NCBI RefSeq assembly: GCF_024707125.1
Contig: NZ_JANQAH010000002.1
Coordinates: 35,780-99,779 of the forward strand
Direction: 5' to 3'
Source of the DNA: Devosia sp.
Lineage (GTDB): Bacteria; Pseudomonadota; Alphaproteobacteria; Rhizobiales; Devosiaceae
Length of the DNA: 64,000 nucleotides
A model generated the notes under the pieces. That model had not been told where the DNA came from and ran no database searches. It worked only from the letters and a program-made list of their open reading frames with translations. Positions 1 to 9,412 of this stretch are shown here, piece after piece. Position 1 is the first letter of the stretch; each line of letters opens with the position of its first letter. The position numbers and the translations under genes were made by a program.

Positions 1-280
1 CCACCGCCAGGTCAAACCGCCCGCCACTCTGCTTGCTCAGCGAGCCAAAAATGGAAGCCGCCACCGACCAGTCGCGCACATCGGGATTGGTCACCAGCGG
101 CCCGAAGCGAAGCTTGGTCGTGTGCTCCATGCACATGGCGATCGCCGCATAGCAATCGCGCCAGAGAATGTGCGAGTCATAGAACCAGCAATAGTCGAAG
201 CCCGCATACTCGGCCGCCCGCACCAGATAGCGCGCCCGGTCCGCTTCGATGAACCCCTTGAAGGTAATGCCGAATTCCAT
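1..280 (-). CDS. LLM-class flavin/F420-type oxidoreductase, N-terminal part cut by window edge
   Basis: The minus strand is open from an ATG at 280 to the window edge (93 codons). The translation begins MEFGITFKGF, continues with an alpha-helix and AGFDYCWFYDSH, and then has TTKLRFGPLVTNP. This order is typical of the first strands of the luciferase-like monooxygenase TIM barrel, where the F420 or FMN ring sits. It resembles the subfamily often annotated as F420-dependent; the real cofactor cannot be read from the sequence. The C-terminal two thirds lie outside the window. It is divergent from the NADP-binding reductase at 470, with a perfect palindrome between the two starts. Confidence 0.75.
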   Translation of the reverse strand, partial: MEFGITFKGFIEADRARYLVRAAEYAGFDYCWFYDSHILWRDCYAAIAMCMEHTTKLRFGPLVTNPDVRDWSVAASIFGSLSKQSGGRFDLAV

Positions 281-310
281 AGTCCCGTCCCCACGTTCCC
301 TTCGGCCAAT

Positions 311-334
311 AAATTTGACCAGACGATCAAATTT
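311..334. promoter_or_regulatory. Perfect 24-bp palindrome, probable operator between divergent oxidoreductase genes
   Basis: The sequence reads AAATTTGA-N8-TCAAATTT, with two perfect 8-base arms. It lies about 30 bases upstream of the LLM gene start (280, minus) and 135 bases upstream of the reductase start (470, plus). It is AT-rich in a GC-rich background and has no U-tract, so an operator for a dimeric repressor is more likely than a terminator. No regulator gene is adjacent inside the window. Confidence 0.5.
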
Positions 335-469
335 TCACCGACCAATGACGATTGTCAACGGCCTTTATCGCGGGGGACAGCGGGCCCGCCGGGGCGTTGC
401 AGCGAGGAGAATTGGCGCCTTGCCTTTGCAGTTTTGCTGCGCAACCATGCGCCTGGGAGGAACCAAAAC

Positions 470-1069
470 ATGCGCATCGGAGTACTCGGCAGCGGCCAGG
501 TCGGCGGCGGCATTGCCCGCAAGCTCGCTTCGCTCGGCCACGACGTCATGATGGGCTCGCGCAGCGCGGCAAACAAGGCTGCCGACTTCCCGGGCATAAA
601 ACTCGGCACTGCCACCGAAGCCGCCGCCCATGGCGAGTGGGTCGTCAATGCCCTGCCTGGCGAAACCTCGCTGCGCGTCCTCGGCCAATGCGATATCGCC
701 GGAAAAATCCTCATCGATATCGGCAATTACGACAGCGCCGTCGACCAGCCGATCGCCATCCCCCTCGGCGAGGCCATCCAGAAGGCCCATCCCGAAACGC
801 GCGTGGTCAAGACGCTCAACAGCATCAGCGCCCATCTGATGGTCGACCCCGCCAATCTGCAGCAAAAGCACGCCGTCTTCATCGCCTCAAACGACGAGGC
901 GGCAAAACGCGAGGTCACGGCGCTGCTCGAAAACTTTGGTTGGCAGGACATCATCGACCTCGGCGATCTCGGCGCCTGCCGTGCCATGGAACAGCTGATC
1001 CCGCTCTGGATGAGCCTTGAGCAAAAATTCGGCGGCCCGCAGTTCAATCTGGCGGTCATCCGCGGCTAG
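470..1069 (+). CDS. NADP-binding reductase of the F420H2:NADP oxidoreductase-like family
   Basis: This 199-aa protein starts MRIGVLGSGQVGGGIARKL, a Rossmann GxGxxG motif at residues 7-12. It is followed by GHDVMMGSR, where the residues after strand 2 suggest an NADP phosphate pocket, and by VVKTLNSISA. Length and layout match the single-domain NADPH-dependent F420 reductase-like / NAD(P)-binding family. The open frame extends further upstream, but the ATG at 470 has GGAGG nine bases before it and begins exactly at the Rossmann strand, so I chose it. Pairing with a divergent LLM-class enzyme suggests a hydride-transfer partnership, but most bacteria carrying such homologues lack F420. Confidence 0.75.
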   Translation: MRIGVLGSGQVGGGIARKLASLGHDVMMGSRSAANKAADFPGIKLGTATEAAAHGEWVVNALPGETSLRVLGQCDIAGKILIDIGNYDSAVDQPIAIPLGEAIQKAHPETRVVKTLNSISAHLMVDPANLQQKHAVFIASNDEAAKREVTALLENFGWQDIIDLGDLGACRAMEQLIPLWMSLEQKFGGPQFNLAVIRG

Positions 1070-1169
1070 GCGGTCCAATAGGACCAATTGCCGAACCGAT
1101 ATCGGGCACCTTGGGCTGTTCTCGACTCTCGCATGGCTGTACACCGCCCTAAAGGGCGAGAGGATCAGC

Positions 1170-2480
1170 ATGGCCTATTCGGTTGATCGAGTTTTGGACG
1201 AGGCTGGCGCCGGCCGCTTCCAGCGGCGGCTCCTTGGTATTTTCGGCCTCGTCTGGGCCGCAGATGCCATGCAGGTCCTCGCCGTAGGCTTTACCAGCGC
1301 CTCTATCGCCACCAGCTTCGGCATTTCCGTGCCCGAAGCCCTGCAGATCGGCACGGTCTTCTTCCTCGGCATGCTGATCGGCGCCAGTCTCTTCGGTCGC
1401 CTCGCCGACCGTTTCGGCCGCCGCCGCGTGCTGCTCATCACCGTCGCCTGCGACGCCGTCTTCGGGCTGCTGTCGGTCTTCGCGCCCAACCTCTTCGTGC
1501 TCTTCGCGCTGCGCTTCCTCACCGGCGTCGCTGTGGGCGGCACCCTGCCCGTCGACTATGCGATGATGGCCGAGTTCCTCCCCGCCAAAAACCGCGGCCG
1601 CTGGCTCGTCATTCTCGAAGGCTTTTGGGCCGTCGGCACCGTGGCCGTTGCGCTGGCCGCCTGGATCGCCAGCCTCTATGTCACGACCGACGCCTGGCGC
1701 TGGATTTTCGCCGTCACGGCCCTCCCCGCCCTGATCGGCATCTGGCTGCGCCTCTGGGTCCCCGAATCCCCGCTCTACCTCCAGCGTCGCAATCGCCCGG
1801 ACGATCTCAAATCCGTCCTCAACACCATTCTTCGCACCAATGGCAAAGCCGAGCTGCCGCCCGATGCGGTCTTCGAAGCCCCCGTCGTCGAACCCATCCA
1901 GGGCATTTTCACCCCGGCCCTCCGCCGCCGCACGATTTCCATTCTCCTGGTCTGGTTCCTGGTGTCGATTTCCTACTACGGCATCTTCACCTGGCTCCCG
2001 GCGCGCCTCGCCCAGGACGGTTTTGGCTATGTGCGCGGCTATGGCTTCCTTGTCCTCGTCGCCCTCGCGCAGATCCCCGGTTATGCCCTCGCTGCCTGGG
2101 GCGTCGAAGCCATGGGCCGCAAGCCTACCCTGATCAGTTTCCTGTTCCTCAGCGCCGCCGGCTGCATCCTCTTCCTCCTCGCCAGCGATGCCTATGTCGT
2201 CGGCGCAGCCATTCTCCTGATGAGCTTTGCGCTCCTCGGCACCTGGGGCGCACTCTACGCCTTCACGCCCGAGCTCTACCCCACCGTGTCACGCGCCACC
2301 GGCATGGGCGCGGCCGGCGCCATGGCCCGCCTCGGCGGCCTCTTCGCTCCCTCGGTCATGGCCCTGGTCTTCGTGCAGAATTTTACCCTCGCCATCGGCC
2401 TCTTCGCCGGGCTTCTCATCCTCGGCGCTCTGGCGGCCACATTCGTGGACGCCGAAACGCGCCAGAAAGCGCTGACCTGA
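1170..2480 (+). CDS. MFS transporter, sugar/organic-acid porter type
   Basis: This 436-aa membrane protein has 12 predicted hydrophobic segments. The diagnostic major facilitator loop 2-3 motif GRLADRFGRRR lies around residues 75-86, and RFLTGVAVGGTLPVDYAMMAEFLP around segment 4 is typical of the metabolite:H+ symporter / SV2-like branch. A second half-motif (WGVEAMGRKP) lies after segment 8. The start at 1170 is preceded by GGGCGAGAGGA; the longer open frame upstream overlaps the reductase and is not needed. The substrate is unknown; the neighbours do not settle it. Confidence 0.8.
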   Translation: MAYSVDRVLDEAGAGRFQRRLLGIFGLVWAADAMQVLAVGFTSASIATSFGISVPEALQIGTVFFLGMLIGASLFGRLADRFGRRRVLLITVACDAVFGLLSVFAPNLFVLFALRFLTGVAVGGTLPVDYAMMAEFLPAKNRGRWLVILEGFWAVGTVAVALAAWIASLYVTTDAWRWIFAVTALPALIGIWLRLWVPESPLYLQRRNRPDDLKSVLNTILRTNGKAELPPDAVFEAPVVEPIQGIFTPALRRRTISILLVWFLVSISYYGIFTWLPARLAQDGFGYVRGYGFLVLVALAQIPGYALAAWGVEAMGRKPTLISFLFLSAAGCILFLLASDAYVVGAAILLMSFALLGTWGALYAFTPELYPTVSRATGMGAAGAMARLGGLFAPSVMALVFVQNFTLAIGLFAGLLILGALAATFVDAETRQKALT

Positions 2481-2490
2481 AGACACGCCT

Positions 2491-3936
2491 CTAGGGCCGG
2501 ATCACCCGCGAACCACGCCAGATTTCGTGGAACTCATAGGTGATCTCGGGCTTGCCAAACTCCTTGTAGAGGCAGCGCGCCTCGACCGAGAGGCCGTAGG
2601 CGATCATCGGCTTGTCGGCGATCAATGCCAGGCTCGGCTCCATGCCGTTCCACACCTCGCCATCACAGGTAAAGGGCAGCGCCGTGGGCCGATCCGCCGC
2701 CGCCGTTTCCGACCGTTCGGCAAAATCGCCGTCCCAGCTCGCCTTGTCCGGATTTTCGCAATCACCCGTACACATGGCATAGCCGAGCTCGAACCCGTCC
2801 GTCGTGAAGGCAATATGCGGGATGCCGCTTGAATCGATCTCGATATCCGGGCTTTCGCCAACCTTGTCGCCAAGCCCCAGCGGATAGCCCGACCAGTTCT
2901 CGCCCTCGGCCCCGGTGCAATCCTGGTCGCAATAGATATAGAGCAGTTGGCTATCGAGCCCTTCGACGTCGACGCCATAGCCGGTGAACAGGGCGACGCG
3001 CGGTTTTCCGTCCGCCGTCAGGTCCATGCTCCAGGTGGGGTTGGGATAGGATCCGCTCCCCTGCGAAATCACCCGCGTCCGGCTCCAGTTCTCCCGGCGC
3101 TCACAGTCCCCATCACATTCGTAATAGTAGAGCCCGTCCTCCAGATCATTGCCCTCCTCATCGAAGGCATAGACCCCCGCGATCACCCTGGCACTGCCGT
3201 TGGGCCCCAGCGCCAGCACCGGATAGTTGAAGCTCTCGGTATTGTAGCCGACCTGATTGGCGAGATTGGTCTCGGTCCAGCTTGTCGCCGCGGTGCAGTC
3301 GCTCTCGCAGGCCATGTAGAAGCCACCATAGTGATCGGGCTCGACGAGATAATTGCTGTCCGACACCATGAAGCGCGGCCTGCCGCTCTCATCGAGCGCA
3401 AAGGTGCGCTCGGGCAGCCGGTTGCGACTGATATTGGACATGATCCCGTCGGCGGTCGACACCACCTTGCCGATCCGCCAATTGCCCTCATCGAGGCAAT
3501 CGACGTTGCACTCGGCATAGTAGTAGTCCGTGCCATTGCCCCCCTCTGGCGACCATCCTGCCCCCAGAATGCGCGGCGCCCCCTCCGGCGTCAGCGCCAG
3601 CTGCGCCTTGACCGCCTGTGGCAGTTTCAGGGCCACGCGGCTCCATGCTGCATCCTGGGTACAGTCGCCACCCGCGCAGAGCCCATAGTAGAGCGTATCG
3701 CGATTACCCTCGCCAAAGCCGACAAAGGCCGCCTGCAGCCCCCTTTCGGCGTGGAAGGCCAGCGAGGCGCTCGAAGATTCCTCCTTCGGCGCAAAATAGG
3801 CGCCCCCGCTTGGCCCCGACATGTCGACCGGGCTCAGCGCGACCGGCTGCGCCGCCCCATTCGTGGTTTTCTCCTTGGCGGCGACGCCATGAATCGCCAA
3901 GAGCACGAAGATGAAGACCCCAGCAAAACGCAGCAT
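2491..3936 (-). CDS. Secreted six-repeat beta-propeller-like protein with C-DC-W motifs
   Basis: I do not recognise a named family. The 481-aa product begins with a signal peptide (MLRFAGVFIFVLLAIHGVAA), which sets the start at 3936 rather than 22 codons upstream. Six units of about 60 residues follow. Each has a D-x-x-G-x-P-R/H-I/V strand and ends in a tyrosine-rich strand leading to C-x2-4-D-C and then W: C87/C92/W98, C143/C147/W153, C210/C214/W220, C274/C278/W284, C336/C340/W348 and C389/C393/W401. The paired cysteines could form one disulfide per blade in the periplasm or outside the cell. The gene is convergent with the MFS gene and probably a single transcription unit. Confidence 0.7.
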   Translation of the reverse strand: MLRFAGVFIFVLLAIHGVAAKEKTTNGAAQPVALSPVDMSGPSGGAYFAPKEESSSASLAFHAERGLQAAFVGFGEGNRDTLYYGLCAGGDCTQDAAWSRVALKLPQAVKAQLALTPEGAPRILGAGWSPEGGNGTDYYYAECNVDCLDEGNWRIGKVVSTADGIMSNISRNRLPERTFALDESGRPRFMVSDSNYLVEPDHYGGFYMACESDCTAATSWTETNLANQVGYNTESFNYPVLALGPNGSARVIAGVYAFDEEGNDLEDGLYYYECDGDCERRENWSRTRVISQGSGSYPNPTWSMDLTADGKPRVALFTGYGVDVEGLDSQLLYIYCDQDCTGAEGENWSGYPLGLGDKVGESPDIEIDSSGIPHIAFTTDGFELGYAMCTGDCENPDKASWDGDFAERSETAAADRPTALPFTCDGEVWNGMEPSLALIADKPMIAYGLSVEARCLYKEFGKPEITYEFHEIWRGSRVIRP

Positions 3937-4182
3937 TCTTTTCCCCAAGGACAGCGCGATGCACGGCAATAGGCGAGGCGGGGAGCACTTTTCCAGTCCC
4001 ATGTATTATGCGCGCGGGCATAATTGCCCCGGTTTTCCGCCATTTCGCGGGGCTTTACGCTTGCTGTCATCATATCGAAGAAAAGCTTGTGGGAAGCGCT
4101 TGAACCCACCGGCATCGCCAGCTATAACCCCGCCACGTCGCGCATCGCACTGGCCCGCCAGCGCATCCCGAGCGACACCTGA

Positions 4183-4259
4183 CGGAGTATAGCGCAGCCT
4201 GGTAGCGCACCTGCTTCGGGAGCAGGGGGTCGAGTGTTCGAATCACTCTACTCCGACCA
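4183..4259 (+). tRNA. tRNA-Pro(CGG)
   Basis: The 77-base cloverleaf has acceptor arms CGGAGTA / TACTCCG and discriminator A followed by an encoded CCA. The D-arm carries AGCGCAGCCTGGTAGCGCA. The anticodon stem CCTGC/GCAGG encloses the loop TTCGGGA, so the anticodon is CGG. The T-arm is GAGTG-TTCGAAT-CACTC. A first base of C paired with G72 is typical of bacterial proline tRNAs. Confidence 0.97.
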
Positions 4260-4262
4260 ATC

Positions 4263-4293
4263 AACCCCGGCCTTTCCGAAGGTCGGGGTTTTT
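4263..4293 (+). terminator. Rho-independent terminator of tRNA-Pro
   Basis: A strong GC-rich stem (AACCCCGGCCTT / AAGGTCGGGGTT with one mismatch) around a short loop is followed directly by TTT. It begins four bases after the tRNA CCA end. Confidence 0.85.
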
Positions 4294-4324
4294 GTTTGCT
4301 CTTGGCACCACCAATAGTCGCAAA

Positions 4325-4353
4325 GAAAAAGGGCCGGCCCGAAGGCCAGCCCT
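4325..4353 (-). terminator. Rho-independent terminator of bioY
   Basis: On the minus strand AGGGCTGGCC-TTCG-GGCCGGCCCT forms a ten-pair stem (one mismatch) capped by a TTCG tetraloop and followed by TTTTTC. It lies 23 bases after the bioY stop codon. Confidence 0.9.
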
Positions 4354-4376
4354 AAAATTCGTCTCTGCAAAAAAGC

Positions 4377-4991
4377 TCAGCTCTTGCGGCCGAGAATGTT
4401 CCAGGCGCCGGTCACGGTCAGTGCGGCCAGAGCCATCTTCAGCACGTCCCAGACGAGGAACGGCTGCACGGCCTTGGCCCATGCCGAAGCCACGACATTG
4501 GTCTGGTCGATCCACTGTGCCTGGCCCGAGAGCAGCAGCAGCCAGGCAAAGCCCAGCGCCAGCAGCACAGCTTCACCAACCAGCATGGCGCCGAACAGCG
4601 TCATCGGCTTGGCCGAAGCGCCGCGGTCGGCGGCAAAGCCGATGATGCCGGCCATGACGAGGAAGCCGAGGAGGAAGCCGCCGGTCGGGCCCATCAGGTA
4701 GGGAAGGCCGCCGCCGGTGGCGAAAACGGGAAGACCCATGGCGCCCTGCGCCAGGTAAAGAGCAACGGTCGCGACGCCGATGCGCGCGCCGAAAGCAGCT
4801 GCAAGAGCGGCAATGGCAAGGCTCTGCAAGGTCACCGGAACCGGCCAGACCGGCACGTTGATCTTGGCAGCAATCGTGATCACCAGAGTGCCGAGCACCA
4901 CAGTCGCGAGATTGGTCGCGAGCTTTGCCGCATCGGACTTGGGCTGGAAGGCGCCGAGCAGCGTATTGGGCGTGGTCAAAGTGACGGCCAT
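4377..4991 (-). CDS. bioY: BioY, biotin-specific substrate-binding membrane component
   Basis: This 204-aa protein has six hydrophobic segments and family signatures such as KINVPVWPVPVTLQSLAI, FGARIGVATVALYLAQGAMGLPVF and GPTGGFLLGF, which form the biotin-binding S component of ECF-type transporters. No bioM/bioN energising genes lie beside it, so it either works alone or shares a distant ECF module. The start ATG has AAGAAAGG eight to ten bases upstream. I looked for a BioR-type (TTATCTATAA-like) operator in the 90-base divergent gap and did not find one. A strong terminator follows the gene. Confidence 0.95.
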   Translation of the reverse strand: MAVTLTTPNTLLGAFQPKSDAAKLATNLATVVLGTLVITIAAKINVPVWPVPVTLQSLAIAALAAAFGARIGVATVALYLAQGAMGLPVFATGGGLPYLMGPTGGFLLGFLVMAGIIGFAADRGASAKPMTLFGAMLVGEAVLLALGFAWLLLLSGQAQWIDQTNVVASAWAKAVQPFLVWDVLKMALAALTVTGAWNILGRKS

Positions 4992-5080
4992 TTCATACCT
5001 TTCTTGCAGAAGACACGGATGCGCTGCTGAGCGCGCCGTGTTCGGTCGACATGTTCTAGTCTGTCATTTTTGTTGGCGCA

Positions 5081-5995
5081 ATGGCTCCGCTTTCCACCCT
5101 CACCTTCGATACCGCCTTTCGCCCCGAGATCGGTGCCGCCGTCGCGCTGGCCCCAGGCCTTACGCGCATCACCGCGCCAAACGCTTCGCCCTACACCTTC
5201 ACGGGCACCAACAGTTTTCTCATTGGCAAAGACAAGGTGGCTGTGGTCGATCCCGGCCCCGAGGATGCAGCCCATCTCGAATCGCTCCACCGCGCGATCG
5301 ATGGCCGCCCCCTGACCGCAATTCTCCTCACCCACACCCACCGCGACCACAGCGCCGCCGCGGCCGATCTCGCCCAGCGCTATGTCGTCCCGCTCTGGTT
5401 CGGGGGGCGACACCGCCTCTCCCGCCCCCTCCGCCGCTTCGAGCGCAATCCAATCAAGCGCTCCTGCGACTGGAATCTCATTCCCGACCGCACCCTCGTC
5501 GATGGCGAAACCATCACCGCCGGCGATATGACCGTCATAGTCCACACCACACCCGGCCACTGCGCCAATCACCTGGCCTTCGGCCTCCCCGAGGCCGACA
5601 TTTTGTTATCCGGCGATCATGTCATGGGCTGGAACTCGACCCTCGTCGCTGTGCCCGACGGATCAATGGCCGATTATTTCGCCTCGCTCGAAAAAGTCAT
5701 CGCCCTGCCCTACCGGCACTACCACCCCGCCCATGGCGGCCCCATTGCCAACGGCCCGGCCCATGCGGAAGCGCTTAAAGTCCACAGGCACATGCGCAAT
5801 GGCCAGCTCCTCGCCGCGGTCGGCAACGGCGCAAAAACGCTCAGCGCTGTGGTGAGGGCGATCTACCCGACCCAGCCGGCAAGAATCCGCCTGGCCGCAA
5901 GGATGACCATGGCCGCCCATGTCGAATATCTGAAAGAACGCGGCGCGCTAAAGGTCAGCCGCGGCCTCTTCGGCCTGCGGCTGTCATTGCCCTAG
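5081..5995 (+). CDS. Metallo-beta-lactamase-fold hydrolase with C-terminal winged helix (LACTB2-like)
   Basis: This 304-aa soluble enzyme has the zinc-binding HTHRDH at residues 85-90, then [14 protein letters not shown] with the bridging aspartate, and HPAHGGP near residue 220. The last 60 residues ([23 protein letters not shown]...GAL) resemble the winged-helix tail of the LACTB2/RNase-like subgroup. Members act on thioesters or RNA; which applies here cannot be told. The gene is divergent from bioY, and its stop overlaps that of aroC by four bases (shared CTAG). Confidence 0.85.
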   Translation: MAPLSTLTFDTAFRPEIGAAVALAPGLTRITAPNASPYTFTGTNSFLIGKDKVAVVDPGPEDAAHLESLHRAIDGRPLTAILLTHTHRDHSAAAADLAQRYVVPLWFGGRHRLSRPLRRFERNPIKRSCDWNLIPDRTLVDGETITAGDMTVIVHTTPGHCANHLAFGLPEADILLSGDHVMGWNSTLVAVPDGSMADYFASLEKVIALPYRHYHPAHGGPIANGPAHAEALKVHRHMRNGQLLAAVGNGAKTLSAVVRAIYPTQPARIRLAARMTMAAHVEYLKERGALKVSRGLFGLRLSLP

Positions 5996-7107
5996 TTCCG
6001 CTGGAAACCCACGGCGCCTTCGCGCCCGGTCTGCCCACGATGCCGCAGCATGTGATCCGCCAGCACCAACGCCATCATCGCCTCGCCCACCGGTACGGCG
6101 CGAATACCCACGCAAGGATCATGGCGCCCCTTGGTGATGATATCGACGTCTTCATTGCCCGTGGTCACCGTCTGGCGCGGCGTGATGATCGACGAGGTCG
6201 GCTTCACCGCAAAGCGGCACACAATGGGGTCGCCATTGGAAATCCCACCCAAAATCCCGCCGGCATGATTGGAGAGGAAATAGGGCTGCCCCTCACCCGC
6301 GCGCATCTGGTCGGCATTTTCAACGCCCGTCAGCGCCGCCGCCCCAAAACCATCACCGATCTCCACGGCCTTGACCGCATTGATGCTCATCATGGCCGAA
6401 GCCAGGTCCGCGCTCAGCTTGCCATAGACCGGAGCCCCCCAGCCCGCCGGCACGCCTTCAGCGACGATCTCGATGACCGCGCCCACCGAATTGCCATCCT
6501 TGCGGATGCCATCGAGATAGTCGGCCCAGAATTCAGCCGCCTTGGGATCGGCGCAGAAGAACGGGTTTTCGCCCACCTGATCCCAGTCAAAATTGTTGTA
6601 GTCGATCTTGTGCGGCCCAACCTGCACGAGGCTCGCGCGGATGGTCACCCCAGCCAGCACCTGCCGCGCCACCGCACCGGCCGCCACACGCGCCGCCGTT
6701 TCACGCGCCGAAGTGCGCCCACCGCCGCGATAGTCGCGAATGCCATACTTCTGGTCATAGGTGAAATCAGCGTGTCCCGGACGGTACTTGTCGCGGATTT
6801 CCGAATAGTCCTTGGAGCGCTGATCGGTATTTTCGATCAGCAGCGAAATCGGCGTCCCGGTCGTGCGCGGCCCATCGGTGCGCTCGTCCTCGAACACGCC
6901 CGAGAGGATTTTCACCTCGTCGTCCTCGCGCCGCTGCGTCGTATACTTGCTCTGCCCGGGCTTGCGCCGATCAAGATCGCGCTGGATGATTTCCGGCGTC
7001 AGCATAATGCCCGGCGGGCAGCCATCGACCACCACGCCAAGCGCCGGCCCATGGCTTTCACCCCAGGTGGTGAAACGGAAAAGATGCCCAAATGTATTGA
7101 AAGACAT
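5992..7107 (-). CDS. aroC: Chorismate synthase
   Basis: This 371-aa enzyme catalyses 5-enolpyruvylshikimate-3-phosphate to chorismate with reduced FMN, the last step of the shikimate pathway. It starts [20 protein letters not shown], with the conserved histidine at residue 19. It contains the family blocks [34 protein letters not shown] and [14 protein letters not shown]. Length and start match the family. The gene is convergent with the metallo-hydrolase; the phosphatase gene upstream is on the same strand with a 48-base gap and could be co-transcribed. Confidence 0.98.
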   Translation of the reverse strand: MSFNTFGHLFRFTTWGESHGPALGVVVDGCPPGIMLTPEIIQRDLDRRKPGQSKYTTQRREDDEVKILSGVFEDERTDGPRTTGTPISLLIENTDQRSKDYSEIRDKYRPGHADFTYDQKYGIRDYRGGGRTSARETAARVAAGAVARQVLAGVTIRASLVQVGPHKIDYNNFDWDQVGENPFFCADPKAAEFWADYLDGIRKDGNSVGAVIEIVAEGVPAGWGAPVYGKLSADLASAMMSINAVKAVEIGDGFGAAALTGVENADQMRAGEGQPYFLSNHAGGILGGISNGDPIVCRFAVKPTSSIITPRQTVTTGNEDVDIITKGRHDPCVGIRAVPVGEAMMALVLADHMLRHRGQTGREGAVGFQRN

Positions 7108-7155
7108 GGCGCCGCCCTTTGTTGGCTGCGGTTCTAGGTACCGGAAGGCGTCAGG

Positions 7156-7803
7156 TCAATCGACCGGCGCATCCCAAGTGTTTTTCGCCTTGTGCAGCGC
7201 CATCTTGCCGCCGACGAAATGGGCAATGACGCCCTGCGGAGGCGGCCAGTTCATCACCTCTTTGCGCGAGGTGCCTTCCACCAGATGCCAGAGCACCCGC
7301 AGCACGCCGCCATGAGCAACGACCACCGCGTGGTGAGTAAGCTCCCGCGCAAAATCGAGCAGGCGCACCGCCACGTCATCATAATTCTCGCCGTCCTGCG
7401 GCCGGAAATGCCAATAGCTCTCGTCCCGCTCGCCCGGCGCAAAAGCGGCCTGTTCGCGCGCGATCTCGGCATGCAGCCTGCCCTCAAAAGCTCCGAAGGA
7501 AATTTCGATCAGCCGCTTGTCGTGGATCACCGGCGGCAGTTCCACGTCAAAGGCCGCGCGCATGCGGTCCATGGTCTCCGAAGCCCGGCTCAGCGGCGAG
7601 GCGAACCAATTGAGCGACGTGGGATCAACACCCTCGCGCTGCAGCATCTCGCGCAGCAGAATGCCATTGGCATCCGCCTGCATCTGCCCCTTGCGGTTAA
7701 GCGGAATATCCTTGCTGCCCTGATAGCGCTGTTCGCGGTTCCAGTCGGTTTCGCCGTGGCGAGCGAAATAGAAATCCGGCCAATCGTGGGCAGTCATGGG
7801 CAT
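7156..7803 (-). CDS. Histidine phosphatase family protein (phosphoglycerate-mutase-like)
   Basis: This 215-aa protein has the catalytic RHGETDWN motif at residues 15-22 and a second histidine in VVVAHGGVLRVLWHLVEG, the two phosphate-pocket histidines of the branch-1 histidine phosphatases. The acid residue lies in LIEISFGAFEG. It probably dephosphorylates a small metabolite; the substrate is not identifiable. The start could be 7803 or the second methionine at 7797; neither has a clear ribosome binding site. It lies upstream of aroC on the same strand and is divergent from the FAD dehydrogenase. Confidence 0.85.
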   Translation of the reverse strand: MPMTAHDWPDFYFARHGETDWNREQRYQGSKDIPLNRKGQMQADANGILLREMLQREGVDPTSLNWFASPLSRASETMDRMRAAFDVELPPVIHDKRLIEISFGAFEGRLHAEIAREQAAFAPGERDESYWHFRPQDGENYDDVAVRLLDFARELTHHAVVVAHGGVLRVLWHLVEGTSRKEVMNWPPPQGVIAHFVGGKMALHKAKNTWDAPVD

Positions 7804-7978
7804 AAACGCGCCGACCGGGCGCGACCTTCAGCTAAGAGGAATGGACGCGGCCACCCTAACCATTTTCGCTTGCGATACCAGAGGGCAAAGGCGGAAAGCT
7901 GCCATGTCCGAAAGCCTTGATCTGGAACCGCCCCCTCGCTTGTGGCACATGAGTGCCACCTGCCGTTTCGAGGTTCCC

Positions 7979-9393
7979 ATGCCGCTTTCATCAGCCGAAA
8001 TCGCCTCCGCCCTTGCCGCCATCGTCGGCGCCGATGCCGTCATCAGCGACACGAGCAAAATGAGCGCCTGGCTCAACGAACCCCGAAAGCGCTTCCACAA
8101 GACCGCCGCCGCCGTCGTCACCCCGCCCAGCGTCGAAGCGCTCCAGGCCGTCGTCCGCTGGGCCAATGCAAACCGTATCGGCCTCATTCCCCAGGGCGGC
8201 AATACCGGCCTTGTCGGCGCCCAGGTTCCGCTCTTCGGCACCGAAGTCATCGTCAGCCTCGCCCGCCTCGATCGCATGCGCTCGGTCGACACCGCCGCCG
8301 GCGTCATGACCGCCGAAGCCGGCGTCATTCTCGAAAACGCCCACAAATCAGCCGAAGCCCAAGGCGCCATGTTCCCGCTCTGGCTCGCCTCGCAAGGCTC
8401 CGCCCGCATCGGCGGCGTGCTCTCGTCAAACGCCGGTGGCGTCAACGTCCTCGCCTATGGCAACGCCCGCGAACTCACCATGGGCGTCGAAGCCGTGCTC
8501 GCCGACGGCAGGCTCTATCAGGGCCTGAACGCGCTCAAAAAAGACAATACCGGCTACGACCTCAAAGACCTGCTCGTCGGCGCCGAAGGCACCCTTGGCA
8601 TCATCACCGCCGCGACCCTCAAAATCTTCCCGCTCCCCGAGGATCACGAAACCGCCCTCGTCAACGTCGCCTCTCCCGAAGCCGCGCTCGAGGTTTTCCA
8701 GTTGATGCGCCAGCGCCTCGGCAGCCGCCTCAATGCCTTCGAGCTGATCCCCCATATCGGCCTCGATTTCCAGCTCCGCCACGGCATGCTCGACGCCGAC
8801 CCCACCGCCAGCCCCTCCCCTGGTACGCGCTGATCGAAGTCACCCGCATGGCCGGCACCGAACCCGGCGCCCTGCAATCCGCCCTCGAAGCGACCTTCGA
8901 AAAGTCCCTCATCTCCGACGCAGTCATCGCCGAATCCCTCGCCGACCGCACCCGCATGTGGGCGTTCCGCGAGCAGATGAGCGAGTGCCAGTCCAAGGAA
9001 GGCGCTTCCATCAAGCACGACGTCTCGGTCCCCATCGCCGCCGTCCCGGCCCTCATCGCCGAAGGCTCAGCTGCCGCCGAACGCCTCTCCCCCGGCATCC
9101 GCCCCGTCCCCTTCGGCCACATGGGCGACGGCAATATCCACTTCAACTTTTCCCAGCCCGCCGGGGCGGACTCCAAGGCCTTTATGGCGCAATATGACGA
9201 AGCCTTGCACGAGGTGATCTACGAAGTCGTGCTGAAGCTCGGCGGCTCCGTCTCAGCCGAACACGGCATCGGGCAGCTGAAGACGGACCTCCTCAAGCAT
9301 GTGAAAGACCCGGTCGCGCTGGAAATGATGCGCGCCATCAAGACCGCGCTCGATCCCAATGGGATTCTCAATCCCGGGAAGATGCTCGGGTAG
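7979..9393 (+). pseudogene. FAD-linked D-2-hydroxyacid dehydrogenase (GlcD/D2HGDH type), broken by one frameshift
   Basis: Two adjoining frames encode one FAD-binding oxidase. Frame A (7979 to TGA at 8831) holds the FAD-binding half: PQGGNTGLVGAQ, LSSNAGGVNVLAYGNARELTMG and KDNTGYDLKDLLVGAEGTLGI. Frame B resumes with WYALIEVTR and contains GHMGDGNIHFNF, SAEHGIGQLK and the ending LDPNGILNPGKML. Restoring one C in the CCCC run at 8812-8815 joins DPTASP to LPWYALIEV and gives a 471-aa protein of normal family length. Substrates in this family are D-lactate, glycolate or D-2-hydroxyglutarate. The start ATG at 7979 has GAGG five bases upstream. It is either a true frameshift mutant or a sequence error. 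Confidence 0.85.
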
Positions 9394-9412
9394 CGCCTTC
9401 CCTCTCTCACCG

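Noticed and set aside
4992..5080. Possible BioR or BirA operator before bioY
   Set aside because: No TTATCTATAA-like or BirA-like palindrome found; TGTTC-N9-TGTTC is too weak to call.
8800..8840. Programmed ribosomal frameshift in the FAD dehydrogenase
   Set aside because: No slippery heptamer or stimulatory structure, and two other genes show the same kind of single-base loss.
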